Notes under the pieces: generated by a model
Seen by the model: only the letters and a program-made list of their open reading frames with translations
The model's database searches: none
Told to the model about the DNA's origin: nothing
Made by a program: the position numbers and the translations under genes
Source of the DNA: Bacillota bacterium
GTDB lineage: Bacteria; Bacillota; Sulfobacillia; Sulfobacillales; Sulfobacillaceae
Assembly (NCBI GenBank): GCA_021820965.1
Contig: JAKACZ010000035.1
Span: 1 to 51,833 of the forward strand
DNA length: 51,833 nucleotides
Direction: 5' to 3'
In this document: positions 1 to 8,090 of the stretch, piece by piece
Layout: the number at the start of each line of letters is the position of its first letter
How positions within the stretch are numbered: the first letter of the stretch is position 1

Positions 1-126
1 CCGCCCATGTTGCTGGTGGGATAAGCCGTGGCGAGTCCGGAGGAGCACTCCCAGGGTTTCACAACCCGTCGACGCAGCCATGGTGGTTCCCTCAGAATCT
101 CCGGCCTTTAGGCCGGGGAGGTTCAA
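1..126 (+). mobile_element. Right end of an IS200/IS605-type (TnpB) element, partial
   Basis: A perfect hairpin (CCGGCC at 101-106, loop TTTA, GGCCGG at 111-116) sits in a context (CTCAGAATCT before it, GGGGAGGTTCAA after it) that is typical of the right end of IS1341/TnpB elements. One frame is open from base 2 through the hairpin and could be the C-terminal tail of TnpB, which often runs into the right end where the reRNA is also encoded. No catalytic part of TnpB lies in the window, so the family assignment rests on the end structure only. Confidence 0.5.
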
Positions 127-222
127 TCGCAATCATTTAGGTCATCCACATACGGATCAAAATGAGTTAGTCACTCAACTTTTCAAGGCGAAAAACACTC
201 TGAAAGCCTTGCTATCATTAAC

Positions 223-628
223 CTAGCTGGCTTTCGATGGTTCTATTGATGCCGTTCGCATTATCCGATCGCGGAGGTGCTCCGGAATGCGCTTCAGAAA
301 TCCCGCAAATAAGGAGTCGATTTGCGCTTCCGTCAGGTCTAAGTCATCCTTGAGGCTCGCCGCGAATGCGGCGAGAATTTGGTCCACCACCCAGCCGAAG
401 GCAATGTCCTCTAATTCTTGGCACTGGGCGTAAAAGAGGTCGCCAAGCGTTCGGGGATCCTCCGCCATCCGCGCTTCTAAGGCTAGCCATTGGTACCGGA
501 TACAGACCACGGTGACGTGAGCCACACACCCTTCATACGACCGTCCCTGATATTCCCGAGGAATGCCGAGGAGACTTTTGGCTACCTTAAAGAAGGTTTC
601 CCGAAGAGTCGTCTCCTCAGAGCGCGAG
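223..628 (-). pseudogene. C-terminal remnant of an IS4-type DDE transposase
   Basis: Reading on the minus strand, the frame runs RETFFKVAKSLLGIP, then YQGRSYEGCVAH and DPRTLGDLFYAQCQELEDIAF. This is the conserved end of IS4-superfamily DDE transposases: the region of the last catalytic Glu (RETFF replaces the usual W(D/G)IE(T/V)FF), then the YQGRSY-VAH segment, then the RTLGELFY tail. Only about 130 codons remain; a stop lies in frame upstream and the uracil-DNA glycosylase gene starts its own 3' end right there. A 100-codon open frame from GTG at 525 remains but has no convincing ribosome site. The N-terminal DDE half is gone, so this is a dead relic. Confidence 0.7.
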
Positions 629-633
629 GACCA

Positions 634-1245
634 CTAAGAGGTTTCTATTGGGTAGTACGGGCTTTCATGGGCCGGGTTGACCAACTCCCGATACTTGTCC
701 ACCACTCTTTTTAGATCCGACCAGGCGTCTTTCTTCCACGTTGGATTGCGAAGCAGCGCGGCGGGATGGTACGTTGGCATCCACCAGCGGCCGTCCTTAA
801 GCGTCCACTCTCCTCGCGCCCTGCTAATGCGAAGCGCTGGATCCAAAAGAGTTCTGGCCGCGGTGCTGCCTAGCAGCACAACAATCGGCGGATCCAAAAT
901 ATCGAGTTGTCGGTCCAGGTGAATCCGGCAGGTCTCCGCTTCCTCGGGTTCGGGCACGCGATTGTGGGGAGGCCGACACTTCACCACATTAAGAATATAG
1001 ACGTGCTCAAATCGTGTCATCCCCATCGCGGCTAGCATCCTGTCCAAGAGCTGGCCCGCTGGACCCACAAACGGCCGACCAAGCCGATCTTCCTCGGAAC
1101 CCGGGCCTTCCCCGATAAACACCAAACGGGCTTCGCAGAACCCCTCACCGAAAACCACCTGGGTCGCACCGTCCCGAAGGGCGCAACGGCGGCATCCCAA
1201 TACCTCGGGCCTTAACAGTTCTAACTGCTCAGCCTTGGTGCCCAT
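634..1245 (-). CDS. Type-4 (Fe-S) uracil-DNA glycosylase
   Basis: Removes uracil, produced by cytosine deamination, from DNA as the first step of base excision repair. The 203-residue protein has the family-4 signature: GEGPGSEED (45-53), a CRPPHNR segment (90-96) and a PTYHPAALLRNP segment (157-168) with the active-site His. Four cysteines at 18, 21, 90 and 106 are spaced as expected for the [4Fe-4S] cluster of this family. Length is normal. It is the last gene of the sucA-sucB-VKOR run and its start overlaps the end of the VKOR-like gene by 17 bases, so it is probably co-transcribed. A heat-stable uracil glycosylase fits a warm, acid-living host, which is inference. Confidence 0.93.
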   Translation of the reverse strand: MGTKAEQLELLRPEVLGCRRCALRDGATQVVFGEGFCEARLVFIGEGPGSEEDRLGRPFVGPAGQLLDRMLAAMGMTRFEHVYILNVVKCRPPHNRVPEPEEAETCRIHLDRQLDILDPPIVVLLGSTAARTLLDPALRISRARGEWTLKDGRWWMPTYHPAALLRNPTWKKDAWSDLKRVVDKYRELVNPAHESPYYPIETS

Positions 1246-1654
1246 GACCCTGCCTCCCGTCTGGCCGAGTCTTAAGCGTCCACACAGCTAACAACACTAT
1301 TGCGGTTTGATCGGCCGTACACCACACGCACAGATGACCGACGCGAAGTTCGGTGCCAATGGCATAGGCGACGCCTAAAAATCCTGCCACGGCCACGAGT
1401 GACATCAATGACCCGGGTGCCCGGAGCAGGGCCGCCCAATAGACTGCCACCCATACGAGACCCCAAAATCCCAGTGGGAGACCTAAAATGTGCCCACCGG
1501 TGCTGGAAATGACGGCGTCACAATTAATGATGCTGGTAGCGGCCGAGCCCGGACAGCCGAGGGTGCCGGGATGAGCCGCCACCAGCAACGTAGCGCATGA
1601 GGCCAAGATGATGACGAGACTTAGGCCGATAGGCAAGCCAAGTCGTCTGCGCAT
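1229..1654 (-). CDS. Vitamin K epoxide reductase (VKOR) family membrane protein
   Basis: Bacterial VKOR proteins re-oxidise thiol-disulfide oxidoreductases using quinones and so drive disulfide formation outside the membrane. This 141-residue protein has four or so hydrophobic segments, the loop cysteines C34 and C45 (the latter in NCDAV), the conserved Ser after them and the active-site CVWC (109-112). The start ATG at 1654 follows the sucB stop by one base (TAA-g-ATG); a longer open frame upstream overlaps sucB and is not used. There is no fused thioredoxin domain, so a separate DsbA-like partner would be required. Function in disulfide formation is from family knowledge; its place in a TCA-cycle operon is unusual. 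Confidence 0.85.
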   Translation of the reverse strand: MRRRLGLPIGLSLVIILASCATLLVAAHPGTLGCPGSAATSIINCDAVISSTGGHILGLPLGFWGLVWVAVYWAALLRAPGSLMSLVAVAGFLGVAYAIGTELRVGHLCVWCTADQTAIVLLAVWTLKTRPDGRQGHGHQG

Positions 1655-1655
1655 C

Positions 1656-2873
1656 TTACCCTTCCAACAAAAGTCTCTCAGGGTCTTCGATAAACTGCTT
1701 GACCGCCACCAGGAAGCGCACTGCCTCACTGCCATCCACAATTCGGTGATCGTAGGACAACGCTAAATACATCATTGGGCGAATAACGACCGTCCCATTC
1801 AGCGCGATGGGTCGTTCCTCGATTTTGTGCATACCCAAAATCCCCACCTGGGGTGCGTTCAAAATCGGTGTCGACAGCAGGGAACCGAAAATACCACCGT
1901 TGGTAATGGTAAACGTGCCGCCCTGAAGTTCCTTCAGCGTCAATTTATTCTGGCGCGCCCGTTGCGCCAAGTCAGCCACTTGGCGCTCGATTTCGGCAAA
2001 CGACAGCCGATCCGCATCCCGTATGACGGGCACAACCAGGCCAGCGTCGGTTGACACCGCCACCCCGAGATCAAAGTAGTGCTTGAGCACCATTTCGGTT
2101 CCGCGAATTTCGGCGTTAAGCAATGGAAACTGCTTTAATGCACCCACTGCGGCTTTGGTGAAGAAGGACATGAATCCCAATCCCACCCCGTGCCGTTCTT
2201 TAAACTCTTCGCGTCGGCGTGCTCGTACGGCGAGTATGTTAGTCATGTCCACCTCGTTGAAGGTGGTCAACATCGCCGCTTGGTGTTGGGCTTCCACTAA
2301 GCGGCGGGCGATTGTCTGCCGACGCGAGGACATGGCAACCCGCTCTTCCGCGCGGGCCCAATCCGGCTCTGTATCGGCATGAGCGGGCGCGGCCGGCGTA
2401 GTATACGATGCGGGTTTCTCCGCTTTTGGCTTGACAATGTCTTCGCGAACGATTCGCCCTCGAGGTCCGGATCCGGACACTTGACTGAGATCCACGCCTT
2501 GTTCGCGCGCCAGCCGCCGAACGTCGGGGGTAGCCCGGGCGGCAGACTCGGCAGACTCGGCGGCGGCTGCGGGAGCGGCGGGCGGTTCCGGCTGAGAGGC
2601 GGCTGCCTTTTCCTCCGTCGAGGGTGGTGCCGGCGCCTCGCCGGGTTCGATAACAGCCAACGTCGAGCCCACGGCTACTGAAGCGCCCTCGTCGGCGACA
2701 ATCTTGGACAACACCCCATCCTCTTCTGCGGCCACCTCGAGGTTAACTTTGTCGGTTTCGAGTTCGACGACCGCCTCCCCACTTTTTACGGCTTCGCCGG
2801 TTTGCTTGAGCCATCGCCCCACCGTGGCTTCCATAACCGATTCACCCAATTCCGGTACTTTTAACTCTGACAC
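1656..2873 (-). CDS. sucB: Dihydrolipoamide succinyltransferase, E2 of 2-oxoglutarate dehydrogenase
   Basis: E2 core of the 2-oxoglutarate dehydrogenase complex; transfers the succinyl group from lipoamide to CoA in the TCA cycle. The 405-residue protein has, in order, an N-terminal lipoyl domain (lipoyl Lys42 in ETDKVN), an Ala/Pro/Glu-rich linker (about 78-112), a peripheral-subunit-binding domain (about 114-148, with [10 protein letters not shown]) and a catalytic acetyltransferase domain ending with SYDHRIVDG (373-381; catalytic His376 and Asp380). The start ATG overlaps the sucA stop (ATGA-type junction at 2873), which indicates translational coupling. The E3 subunit is not in the window. 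Confidence 0.95.
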   Translation of the reverse strand: MSELKVPELGESVMEATVGRWLKQTGEAVKSGEAVVELETDKVNLEVAAEEDGVLSKIVADEGASVAVGSTLAVIEPGEAPAPPSTEEKAAASQPEPPAAPAAAAESAESAARATPDVRRLAREQGVDLSQVSGSGPRGRIVREDIVKPKAEKPASYTTPAAPAHADTEPDWARAEERVAMSSRRQTIARRLVEAQHQAAMLTTFNEVDMTNILAVRARRREEFKERHGVGLGFMSFFTKAAVGALKQFPLLNAEIRGTEMVLKHYFDLGVAVSTDAGLVVPVIRDADRLSFAEIERQVADLAQRARQNKLTLKELQGGTFTITNGGIFGSLLSTPILNAPQVGILGMHKIEERPIALNGTVVIRPMMYLALSYDHRIVDGSEAVRFLVAVKQFIEDPERLLLEG

Positions 2874-5716
2874 TAATGTTTTCCTCCCCTAGCTGACATG
2901 GCAATTGGTTGAAGCGCTTCGCGCACAATACGCGCCTGCTCCTCGGTGTGCATCTCAGGAAACCCTTCTGCCGTAGCTGCCCGTTCTGGGCGTCCTACGT
3001 AGCGGAGGGCAAGCCGAGAGGGTAGTTCCGATGCCAGCCGCGGGTGGATATAGCGCCAAGCGCCCATGTTCTGCGGTTCTTCTTGCAGCCACACGACCTC
3101 CTCGAGCTGTGGGTAACGGTTGACAACGGTCGCGATGTCGGCACCGGGAAATGGATAAAGCTGCTCGACACGCACAATGCTGACCTGATCGTTTGGCTGA
3201 TCGGCCATGGCCTGCATCAGGTCGATAATGACCTTGCCACTCGCCAATATTAGGCGCTTGACTTGCTCCAACGGCGCGCTGCGATTATCAATCACCGGCT
3301 GGAACTGGCCGTTGGCAAGATCCTCCAGCGAACTGGCCGCCCATGGATGCCGCAACAAGCTCTTGGGTGTTAGCACAACCAAGGGCCGAGGGTCGTGATG
3401 AATCAAATTAGCCTGTTGGCGCAGTACGTGGAAATATTGTGCCGCGCTGGAGCAATTAACTACGCGCAGATTATTGTCACCCGCTAATTGCAGATACCGT
3501 TCCAACCTGGCGCTGGAGTGCTCCGGCCCCTGCCCTTCATACCCATGCGGCAGCAACAAGACGAGTCCTGACTGTTCCTTCCACTTGGAGCGGGCTGCGG
3601 CGATAAACTGATCGATGATTACTTGCCCGGCATTTGCGAAATCGCCGAACTGCGCCTCCCACAGCGTCAACACACGCGGGGACTCCACACTATAGCCGTA
3701 TTCGAACCCAAGACCTGCCGTCTCCGACAACGGACTGTTGTATATCGCAAAAGACGCTTTAGCCGATGGGATGTGCTGCAACGGTGTATAGGTGGTCCCG
3801 GTTTGGACGTCGTGCAACACCGCATGACGATGACTAAAGGTGCCGCGCTCGGTGTCCTGACCGGCCAAGCGGATGGCGGTACCGTCTCGCAGAATCGCGG
3901 CAAATGCCAGGTGTTCCGCAAAACCCCAGTCAATCGCGCCCGGTTTCTCGAAGTTTTCTAGACGTCGCTTCAACTGCCGTTCTAACTTCGGATTGGGATG
4001 AAAGTTCTCGGGGGTTTGATGAATATCGTGTGCAAGCTGTTTCAGCGTTTTCAGGTCTAAGGCGGTGGGTTCCGCCAGCCCCACCAGGGCGTCGCTCCAG
4101 GTGCTAACCTCCGGCTCCTCCTCGGTGCCGTCTTCGAGCATTTGCTCTTTGGCCTTCTTTAGCCGAGCCTGCACCTCGGCGCCCATCGCCTCCACTTCCG
4201 CGGATGTGACCACGCCCTCCGCGACCAGCCGTTCAGCATAAAGCGCGCGCACTGTCGGATGTGCGGCAATTTTATTGTACAGTACCGGCTGTGTGTAGGC
4301 TGGTTCGTCGCCCTCGTTGTGGCCCCAGCGGCGATAGCCAACCAGGTCGATAAGGAAGTCTTTATCGAATGTTTGGCGATAGCGGAATGCTAAACGCGTG
4401 GCCTTGAGGCACGCTTCCGGGTCGTCGGCGTTGACGTGCACCACCGGAATTTCAAACCCCTTGGCCAAGTCACTAGCGTAAAGCGTCGACCGCCCCTCTT
4501 GAGGTTCCGTGGTGAAGCCCAGCCCGTTGTTCATAATAACATGGACCGTACCGCCCACTTGGTAGCCGCGCAGTCGTGACAAATTCAGTGTTTCCGCCAC
4601 AACGCCCTCTCCGGGAAAAGATGCGTCCCCGTGGATGGCAATAACCATGGCGCGTTTGACGTCCTGGGTGGGCGCACCCGGCTTTTGCACATCCTCCTGA
4701 GCAGCCCGGGTTTGCCCCTGAATGACCGGATTCACGAACTCTAGGTGGCTCGGATTGTTGGCCAAAGTGATGCGAACTTGCGCTGCCTCTCCGTTTCGTA
4801 CCAGCTTATGTGCGCCCAAATGGTACTTTACGTCTCCCGTCCATCCGGCGTTAATGCCCATAGAGCCTTCCGAGGGAACCAGATCCTTGTTGACTGAGGT
4901 GTGAAATTCGGAGAAGATGCGGTGATAGGGCTTCCCCAGCACATGGGCCAGGACGTTCAGTCGGCCGCGGTGGGCCATGCCAATAACGACTTCATGCGTC
5001 CCCTGTTTAACCTCAGCGGCAATGAGGCTGTCAAGCATCGGCACAAGGGCGTCGGTTCCTTCAATGGAGAACCGTTTCTGGCCGGGAAAGTTAGTGTGCA
5101 AAAATCGTTCGAAGGCCTCCGCTTCGGTCAGGCGACGGAGGACACCTCGCCTGTCCTCGGTGGTCAACGCCGGCTCCGACTCGGGCACCTCAACGTAACG
5201 ACGCAACCAATCGCGCTCCTCAATATTATGCACGTGGCTAAAGTCGTAACCGAGGGGACCTGAATAGTACTGTCTCAATAAATTAATGGCATCGTATCCA
5301 TTAGCTGCCACCCGCAAGCGATTAGGCCAGACAACGGTCGCCGGCATTTGCCGCAAATCGTCATCAGAAATCCCCATCACCTCGGGGTCGTCGACTACGC
5401 GGCGTGGTGACACGCCCAGCGGATCAAACGACGCTTGAAGATGCCCAAACTCGCGAATATTGCGGGCCAGTTGTACGGCCTTGACTATCTTGTCCACGGG
5501 CAGCCCACTAGCCGCTCCCGCGTCTAAAGGTGCCTCGCTGCCGCCATGCATGAGGGCGTTTACTGCCGCCTGGTCAACCGTCTCCAAAATTTCTCGTGTC
5601 GCAGCGTCGATGCTGCCGGGATCGGCGAGGTACTGCTCGTACATTTCGACGAAGTATCCCGCGTTAGGACCCTGAAAGAGATCTTCAATCCGCAATGGTT
5701 CGCCTTGGTTTCGCAA
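2873..5716 (-). CDS. sucA: 2-oxoglutarate dehydrogenase E1 component
   Basis: Thiamine-diphosphate-dependent E1 subunit that decarboxylates 2-oxoglutarate and succinylates the E2 lipoyl group. About 947 residues, normal for the family. The sequence has the N-terminal GPNAGYF segment, the HRGRLNVL motif, the ThDP/Mg-binding region with [13 protein letters not shown], and the C-terminal transketolase-like domain with FEYGYS and GQVIIDQF. The open frame extends upstream to 5767, but the better start is TTG at 5716: a GGGAGG Shine-Dalgarno lies 8 bases upstream (5725-5730), and the product then begins just before [12 protein letters not shown] as in other E1 proteins. First gene of the sucA-sucB-VKOR-UDG operon. 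Confidence 0.94.
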   Translation of the reverse strand: MRNQGEPLRIEDLFQGPNAGYFVEMYEQYLADPGSIDAATREILETVDQAAVNALMHGGSEAPLDAGAASGLPVDKIVKAVQLARNIREFGHLQASFDPLGVSPRRVVDDPEVMGISDDDLRQMPATVVWPNRLRVAANGYDAINLLRQYYSGPLGYDFSHVHNIEERDWLRRYVEVPESEPALTTEDRRGVLRRLTEAEAFERFLHTNFPGQKRFSIEGTDALVPMLDSLIAAEVKQGTHEVVIGMAHRGRLNVLAHVLGKPYHRIFSEFHTSVNKDLVPSEGSMGINAGWTGDVKYHLGAHKLVRNGEAAQVRITLANNPSHLEFVNPVIQGQTRAAQEDVQKPGAPTQDVKRAMVIAIHGDASFPGEGVVAETLNLSRLRGYQVGGTVHVIMNNGLGFTTEPQEGRSTLYASDLAKGFEIPVVHVNADDPEACLKATRLAFRYRQTFDKDFLIDLVGYRRWGHNEGDEPAYTQPVLYNKIAAHPTVRALYAERLVAEGVVTSAEVEAMGAEVQARLKKAKEQMLEDGTEEEPEVSTWSDALVGLAEPTALDLKTLKQLAHDIHQTPENFHPNPKLERQLKRRLENFEKPGAIDWGFAEHLAFAAILRDGTAIRLAGQDTERGTFSHRHAVLHDVQTGTTYTPLQHIPSAKASFAIYNSPLSETAGLGFEYGYSVESPRVLTLWEAQFGDFANAGQVIIDQFIAAARSKWKEQSGLVLLLPHGYEGQGPEHSSARLERYLQLAGDNNLRVVNCSSAAQYFHVLRQQANLIHHDPRPLVVLTPKSLLRHPWAASSLEDLANGQFQPVIDNRSAPLEQVKRLILASGKVIIDLMQAMADQPNDQVSIVRVEQLYPFPGADIATVVNRYPQLEEVVWLQEEPQNMGAWRYIHPRLASELPSRLALRYVGRPERAATAEGFPEMHTEEQARIVREALQPIAMSARGGKH

Positions 5717-5829
5717 CGCAAATCCCTCCCGTCGAAGAGACCAACTCTTCGCGTCTACACGCACCAAAAGCTCATCCGACTCGGGCTAGGCGATAGTCCC
5801 GGTCGTCCGGTGCTGCGGTGTGCCTCTTT

Positions 5830-5835
5830 ATCATA
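5830..5835 (-). promoter_or_regulatory. Possible extended -10 promoter element for sucA operon
   Basis: On the minus strand the sequence reads TGCTATGAT, an extended -10 hexamer (TGn + TATGAT), about 110 bases before the sucA start. No good -35 hexamer is present at 16-18 bases. Inferred only from consensus match. Confidence 0.35.
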
Positions 5836-6191
5836 GCAGAAATTCCTTCGGCGGTGAGTTGAACTGGGCGTTTCCACCCTCATCGGGAAAGCGTTCCCGC
5901 AGTGAAGCCGGAGGGAAGTTTTCGGCGCCTGCTTTATCTTTTGGTTTGGGATTTTGTGGGACAATCTTGGTGGATTTGCGCCGCCCGCATTACAAGCCGC
6001 CGCCCGGCGAATCACGCAAACCCTGCCGCTGGTACGCGTTTCGGGCATTTGGCAAAAGCTATCTTTTAAAGGAAAAAACCGCCGCAACTCTCAAATCCCG
6101 GAACCACGCTTTGACGCTTCGAATTCCGCCCTATGACACAGTTCTCCGGAGATGGTTAGTCATTGGTGCGGCAGACACCAACAGCAACTGT
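5836..6191. other. Intergenic stretch without recognisable gene
   Basis: The open frames here (one of 168 codons on the plus strand, one of 110 on the minus) have odd composition, no Shine-Dalgarno and no recognisable motif. The region lies between the divergent sucA operon and the riboswitch-controlled exoprotein gene. Nothing else can be supported. Confidence 0.5.
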
Positions 6192-6220
6192 CTGACAACC
6201 CGGTCTCACATTTCTACAAT
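6192..6220 (+). promoter_or_regulatory. Sigma-A-type promoter of the 3D-domain protein gene
   Basis: CTGACA at 6192-6197 and TACAAT at 6215-6220 are separated by 17 bases, one mismatch from each consensus hexamer. Transcription would begin about 10 bases before the riboswitch that follows, which supports the call. Confidence 0.7.
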
Positions 6221-6235
6221 GTTTCAGAACCATGA

Positions 6236-6358
6236 AAGCTGCCTAATTCCGCTGTGGAACCGGGGAAACCATGTTCGGGGTGAATCGGTCGCTAGCGCGA
6301 CCGAGGGGCGTTCTCTCGCGCCCTAACCCGTCAGCTAACCTCGGCGGCAAAAGCGAGG
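6236..6358 (+). ncRNA. c-di-AMP riboswitch (ydaO/yuaA type)
   Basis: The leader contains the conserved blocks of the ydaO aptamer in order: CCGGGGAAACC (6260-6270), CGGGGTGAATC (6276-6286), a GAGGGGCG segment (6303-6310) and the 3' signature CCCGTCAGCTAACCTCG (6327-6343) followed by GGCAAAAGC. The 3' end runs into the Shine-Dalgarno (GAGGGGGA, 6354-6361) of the downstream cell-wall protein gene. In other bacteria this class senses cyclic di-AMP and turns off genes for peptidoglycan hydrolases and K+/osmolyte transport; the downstream 3D-domain gene is a typical target. Recognised by eye from conserved blocks; a covariance-model scan was not possible. Confidence 0.88.
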
Positions 6359-6368
6359 GGGACATATC

Positions 6369-7103
6369 ATGAATAAAGCGCTGTTAGGGGCGGCCTTACT
6401 GGGCGCATTGGCCGTCTCTGCTCCAACGTTTGCCGCATCCCAGACAACCGTAGCCACCGCTCCGTTGGAAGCACGACATCCTGCCATAAAGCAACTGCTG
6501 CAATATAGCGACAGAGGCAAGTGGGTCATGACGCTGCAGGCCGACTTAAACGAACTCGGGTACCATTCCGGTCCCGTCGACGGCAGTTTTGGGCCGGTAA
6601 CGGAGGCGGCTGTGCGATCGTTTCAACGTACGCATCATCTTCCCATCACCGGCGTCACACATCCGGCAACCTGGCAGGATATCTTAGCCGGCTTTGGCCT
6701 GGTTCCGCCGGTTAACGCCAGCGGTTTTCGCGCATCCCAGGTGTCTTCGGCCGGATCCGGCACCATCGATGGCTATCCGATTCTTCACACGTACCACATG
6801 ATTGCGACCGCCTACGGACCAAGCTTGGCTGACAATTACCCCTATGGTCCGATCGATGCCTTTGGTCAGCCGTTGACGCCTGGCATGATTGCGGTCGACC
6901 CATCAGTTATCCCGCTGAAGTCGCGCGTTTATGTAGCGGGGTATCACGACGGATACCTGCCCCAAGGAGGCTTCTTGGGACGGGCTATGGATACGGGTGG
7001 TGCAATTCAGGGAATGCGGATTGACATCTTCATGAATGACAATGCCACAGTCGTCTCCAACTTTGGGGTACAACCGGTGGTTGTCTACGTTCTCGGAAAC
7101 TAA
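6369..7103 (+). CDS. Secreted peptidoglycan-binding / 3D-domain protein
   Basis: A 244-residue exported protein, likely a peptidoglycan lytic enzyme. It has a signal peptide (cleavage near residues 22-24, after TFAA), a PG_binding_1 domain (about 45-110, with LQADLNELGYHSGPVDGSFG) and a C-terminal 3D domain of the MltA/Rpf-stabilising type (about 145-244), with the conserved aspartates in IAVDPSVIPL and in the AMDTGGAIQGMRIDIFMN stretch. ATG at 6369 follows GAGGGGGA. The c-di-AMP riboswitch immediately upstream suggests control by turgor/cell-wall status. Catalytic activity is inferred from the 3D family; lytic function was not shown for every member. Confidence 0.9.
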   Translation: MNKALLGAALLGALAVSAPTFAASQTTVATAPLEARHPAIKQLLQYSDRGKWVMTLQADLNELGYHSGPVDGSFGPVTEAAVRSFQRTHHLPITGVTHPATWQDILAGFGLVPPVNASGFRASQVSSAGSGTIDGYPILHTYHMIATAYGPSLADNYPYGPIDAFGQPLTPGMIAVDPSVIPLKSRVYVAGYHDGYLPQGGFLGRAMDTGGAIQGMRIDIFMNDNATVVSNFGVQPVVVYVLGN

Positions 7104-7114
7104 ACGACTAAGGC

Positions 7115-7225
7115 GCTGTCTCAAAAATCCTGGGCCCACGATGAAGTTCGCTCCACCCCCGAACCACGCGAAAACCGAGCAAGTTTGGGGTTCCACAAAA
7201 CCACCGGCCCACCTTTTGAGACAGC
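7115..7225. mobile_element. MITE-like element with GCTGTCTCAAAA terminal inverted repeats
   Basis: GCTGTCTCAAAA at 7115-7126 is matched exactly by TTTTGAGACAGC at 7214-7225. The inner flanks remain partly complementary (TGGGCCCA near the left end, GGCCCACC near the right), and a second, weaker inverted pair lies inside (ACCCCCGAAC and GTTTGGGG). The 111-bp unit has no gene. Ends beginning GGCTGTCTCAAAA are typical of some DDE insertion sequences, so this is probably a non-autonomous derivative. It could also fold and act as a terminator for the gene ending at 7103. Confidence 0.65.
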
Positions 7226-7550
7226 CGCTTTTGCATGCGGGCGCGAAACGCCCTGATACAGGCTGGCACCGCTTACCCGCTAATGGTTTCGGGTTGATGT
7301 GATGCAATCGGCACTTGCGCCCAGGTCCGCTATCGCCCTCTGGTTTCGCGAAGGGACCGGCCACAAACTCTGGCCAGCGGTTTATCGTAACCGTGCGGCA
7401 ACGCCACTTCTGACTTTACGCACCGTCCCACTTGGTATAGACTCAGGCCGGTACTCCCACCGGGCTTCAGGCATAGCATCGGATCCGATTGATCGGGTTC
7501 GGTAGGTGAATGCATCGTGTAACCTAACCCCGTTGCTTGGCGTTACGTCT
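7226..7550. other. Non-coding leader region before the ECF sigma gene
   Basis: No gene is supported here. A small hairpin GGGCGcgaaaCGCCC-like sequence occurs near 7239-7253. A weak promoter-like TATAGA (near 7436) lies about 110 bases before the sigma-factor start, but no clear -35 matches it. Confidence 0.4.
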
Positions 7551-8090
7551 ATGGGATCTGTAAAGGGGTTGCCCGATACGAACGCTTATGATCAAAAAGC
7601 TTTTGATGATTTTATCCACGAATATGGCGACAAGGCAGTCCGTTACGCCTACGTGACGCTTCATTCTCGTCCTGACGCCGAGGATGTGGCACAAGAGGCG
7701 TTTGTGCGGTTGTGGCGTCATGCCGGACGCCGCGGTGTCGACACGCTGTCGTCCGCCCTCTTGTTTCATACCGTTACCAATCTTTGTCGCGATCGTATGC
7801 GCCACCAGAAGCGGCATCCCGAAGACCCTACCGATCTCTTGGAAGTGACGCAAGGGGAAGAAGACGATACGCCCGTTTTGTCTGATAGTCAGGCAGTGCT
7901 GGCAGCGGTGATGCAACTGAACGCGGTTGAGCGTCAGTGTATTCTCCTGTTTTATTACATGGACCGCAGTCTCAAGGAAACCGCCGATGCGTTACGCGTG
8001 AGCGAACAGGTCGTAAAGACGCGGCTGTATCGCGCGCGGCAGCATCTGAAGCCGCTGTTGGAGCCGGTGTGGAAGGAGAACTCGCTATGA
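7551..8090 (+). CDS. ECF-type RNA polymerase sigma factor
   Basis: A short sigma-70 family protein (about 179 residues) with only regions 2 and 4. Region 2 includes YAYVTLHSRPDAEDVAQEAFVRLWRH (the DAEDVAQEAF core-binding helix); region 4 has the helix-turn-helix LKETADALRVSEQVVKTRLYRARQ. An acidic linker (GEEDDTPV) joins them. The frame is open from GTG at 7506, but ATG at 7551 gives a normal ECF N terminus; neither has a strong Shine-Dalgarno. The stop overlaps the start of the next gene (ATGA at 8087), the usual arrangement for a sigma factor and its anti-sigma factor. It would redirect polymerase to a stress or envelope regulon; the signal is unknown. Confidence 0.88.
   Translation: MGSVKGLPDTNAYDQKAFDDFIHEYGDKAVRYAYVTLHSRPDAEDVAQEAFVRLWRHAGRRGVDTLSSALLFHTVTNLCRDRMRHQKRHPEDPTDLLEVTQGEEDDTPVLSDSQAVLAAVMQLNAVERQCILLFYYMDRSLKETADALRVSEQVVKTRLYRARQHLKPLLEPVWKENSL

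Noticed and set aside
5820..6326. 168-codon open frame before the 3D-domain gene
   Set aside because: Runs through the promoter and riboswitch and has no ribosome site.
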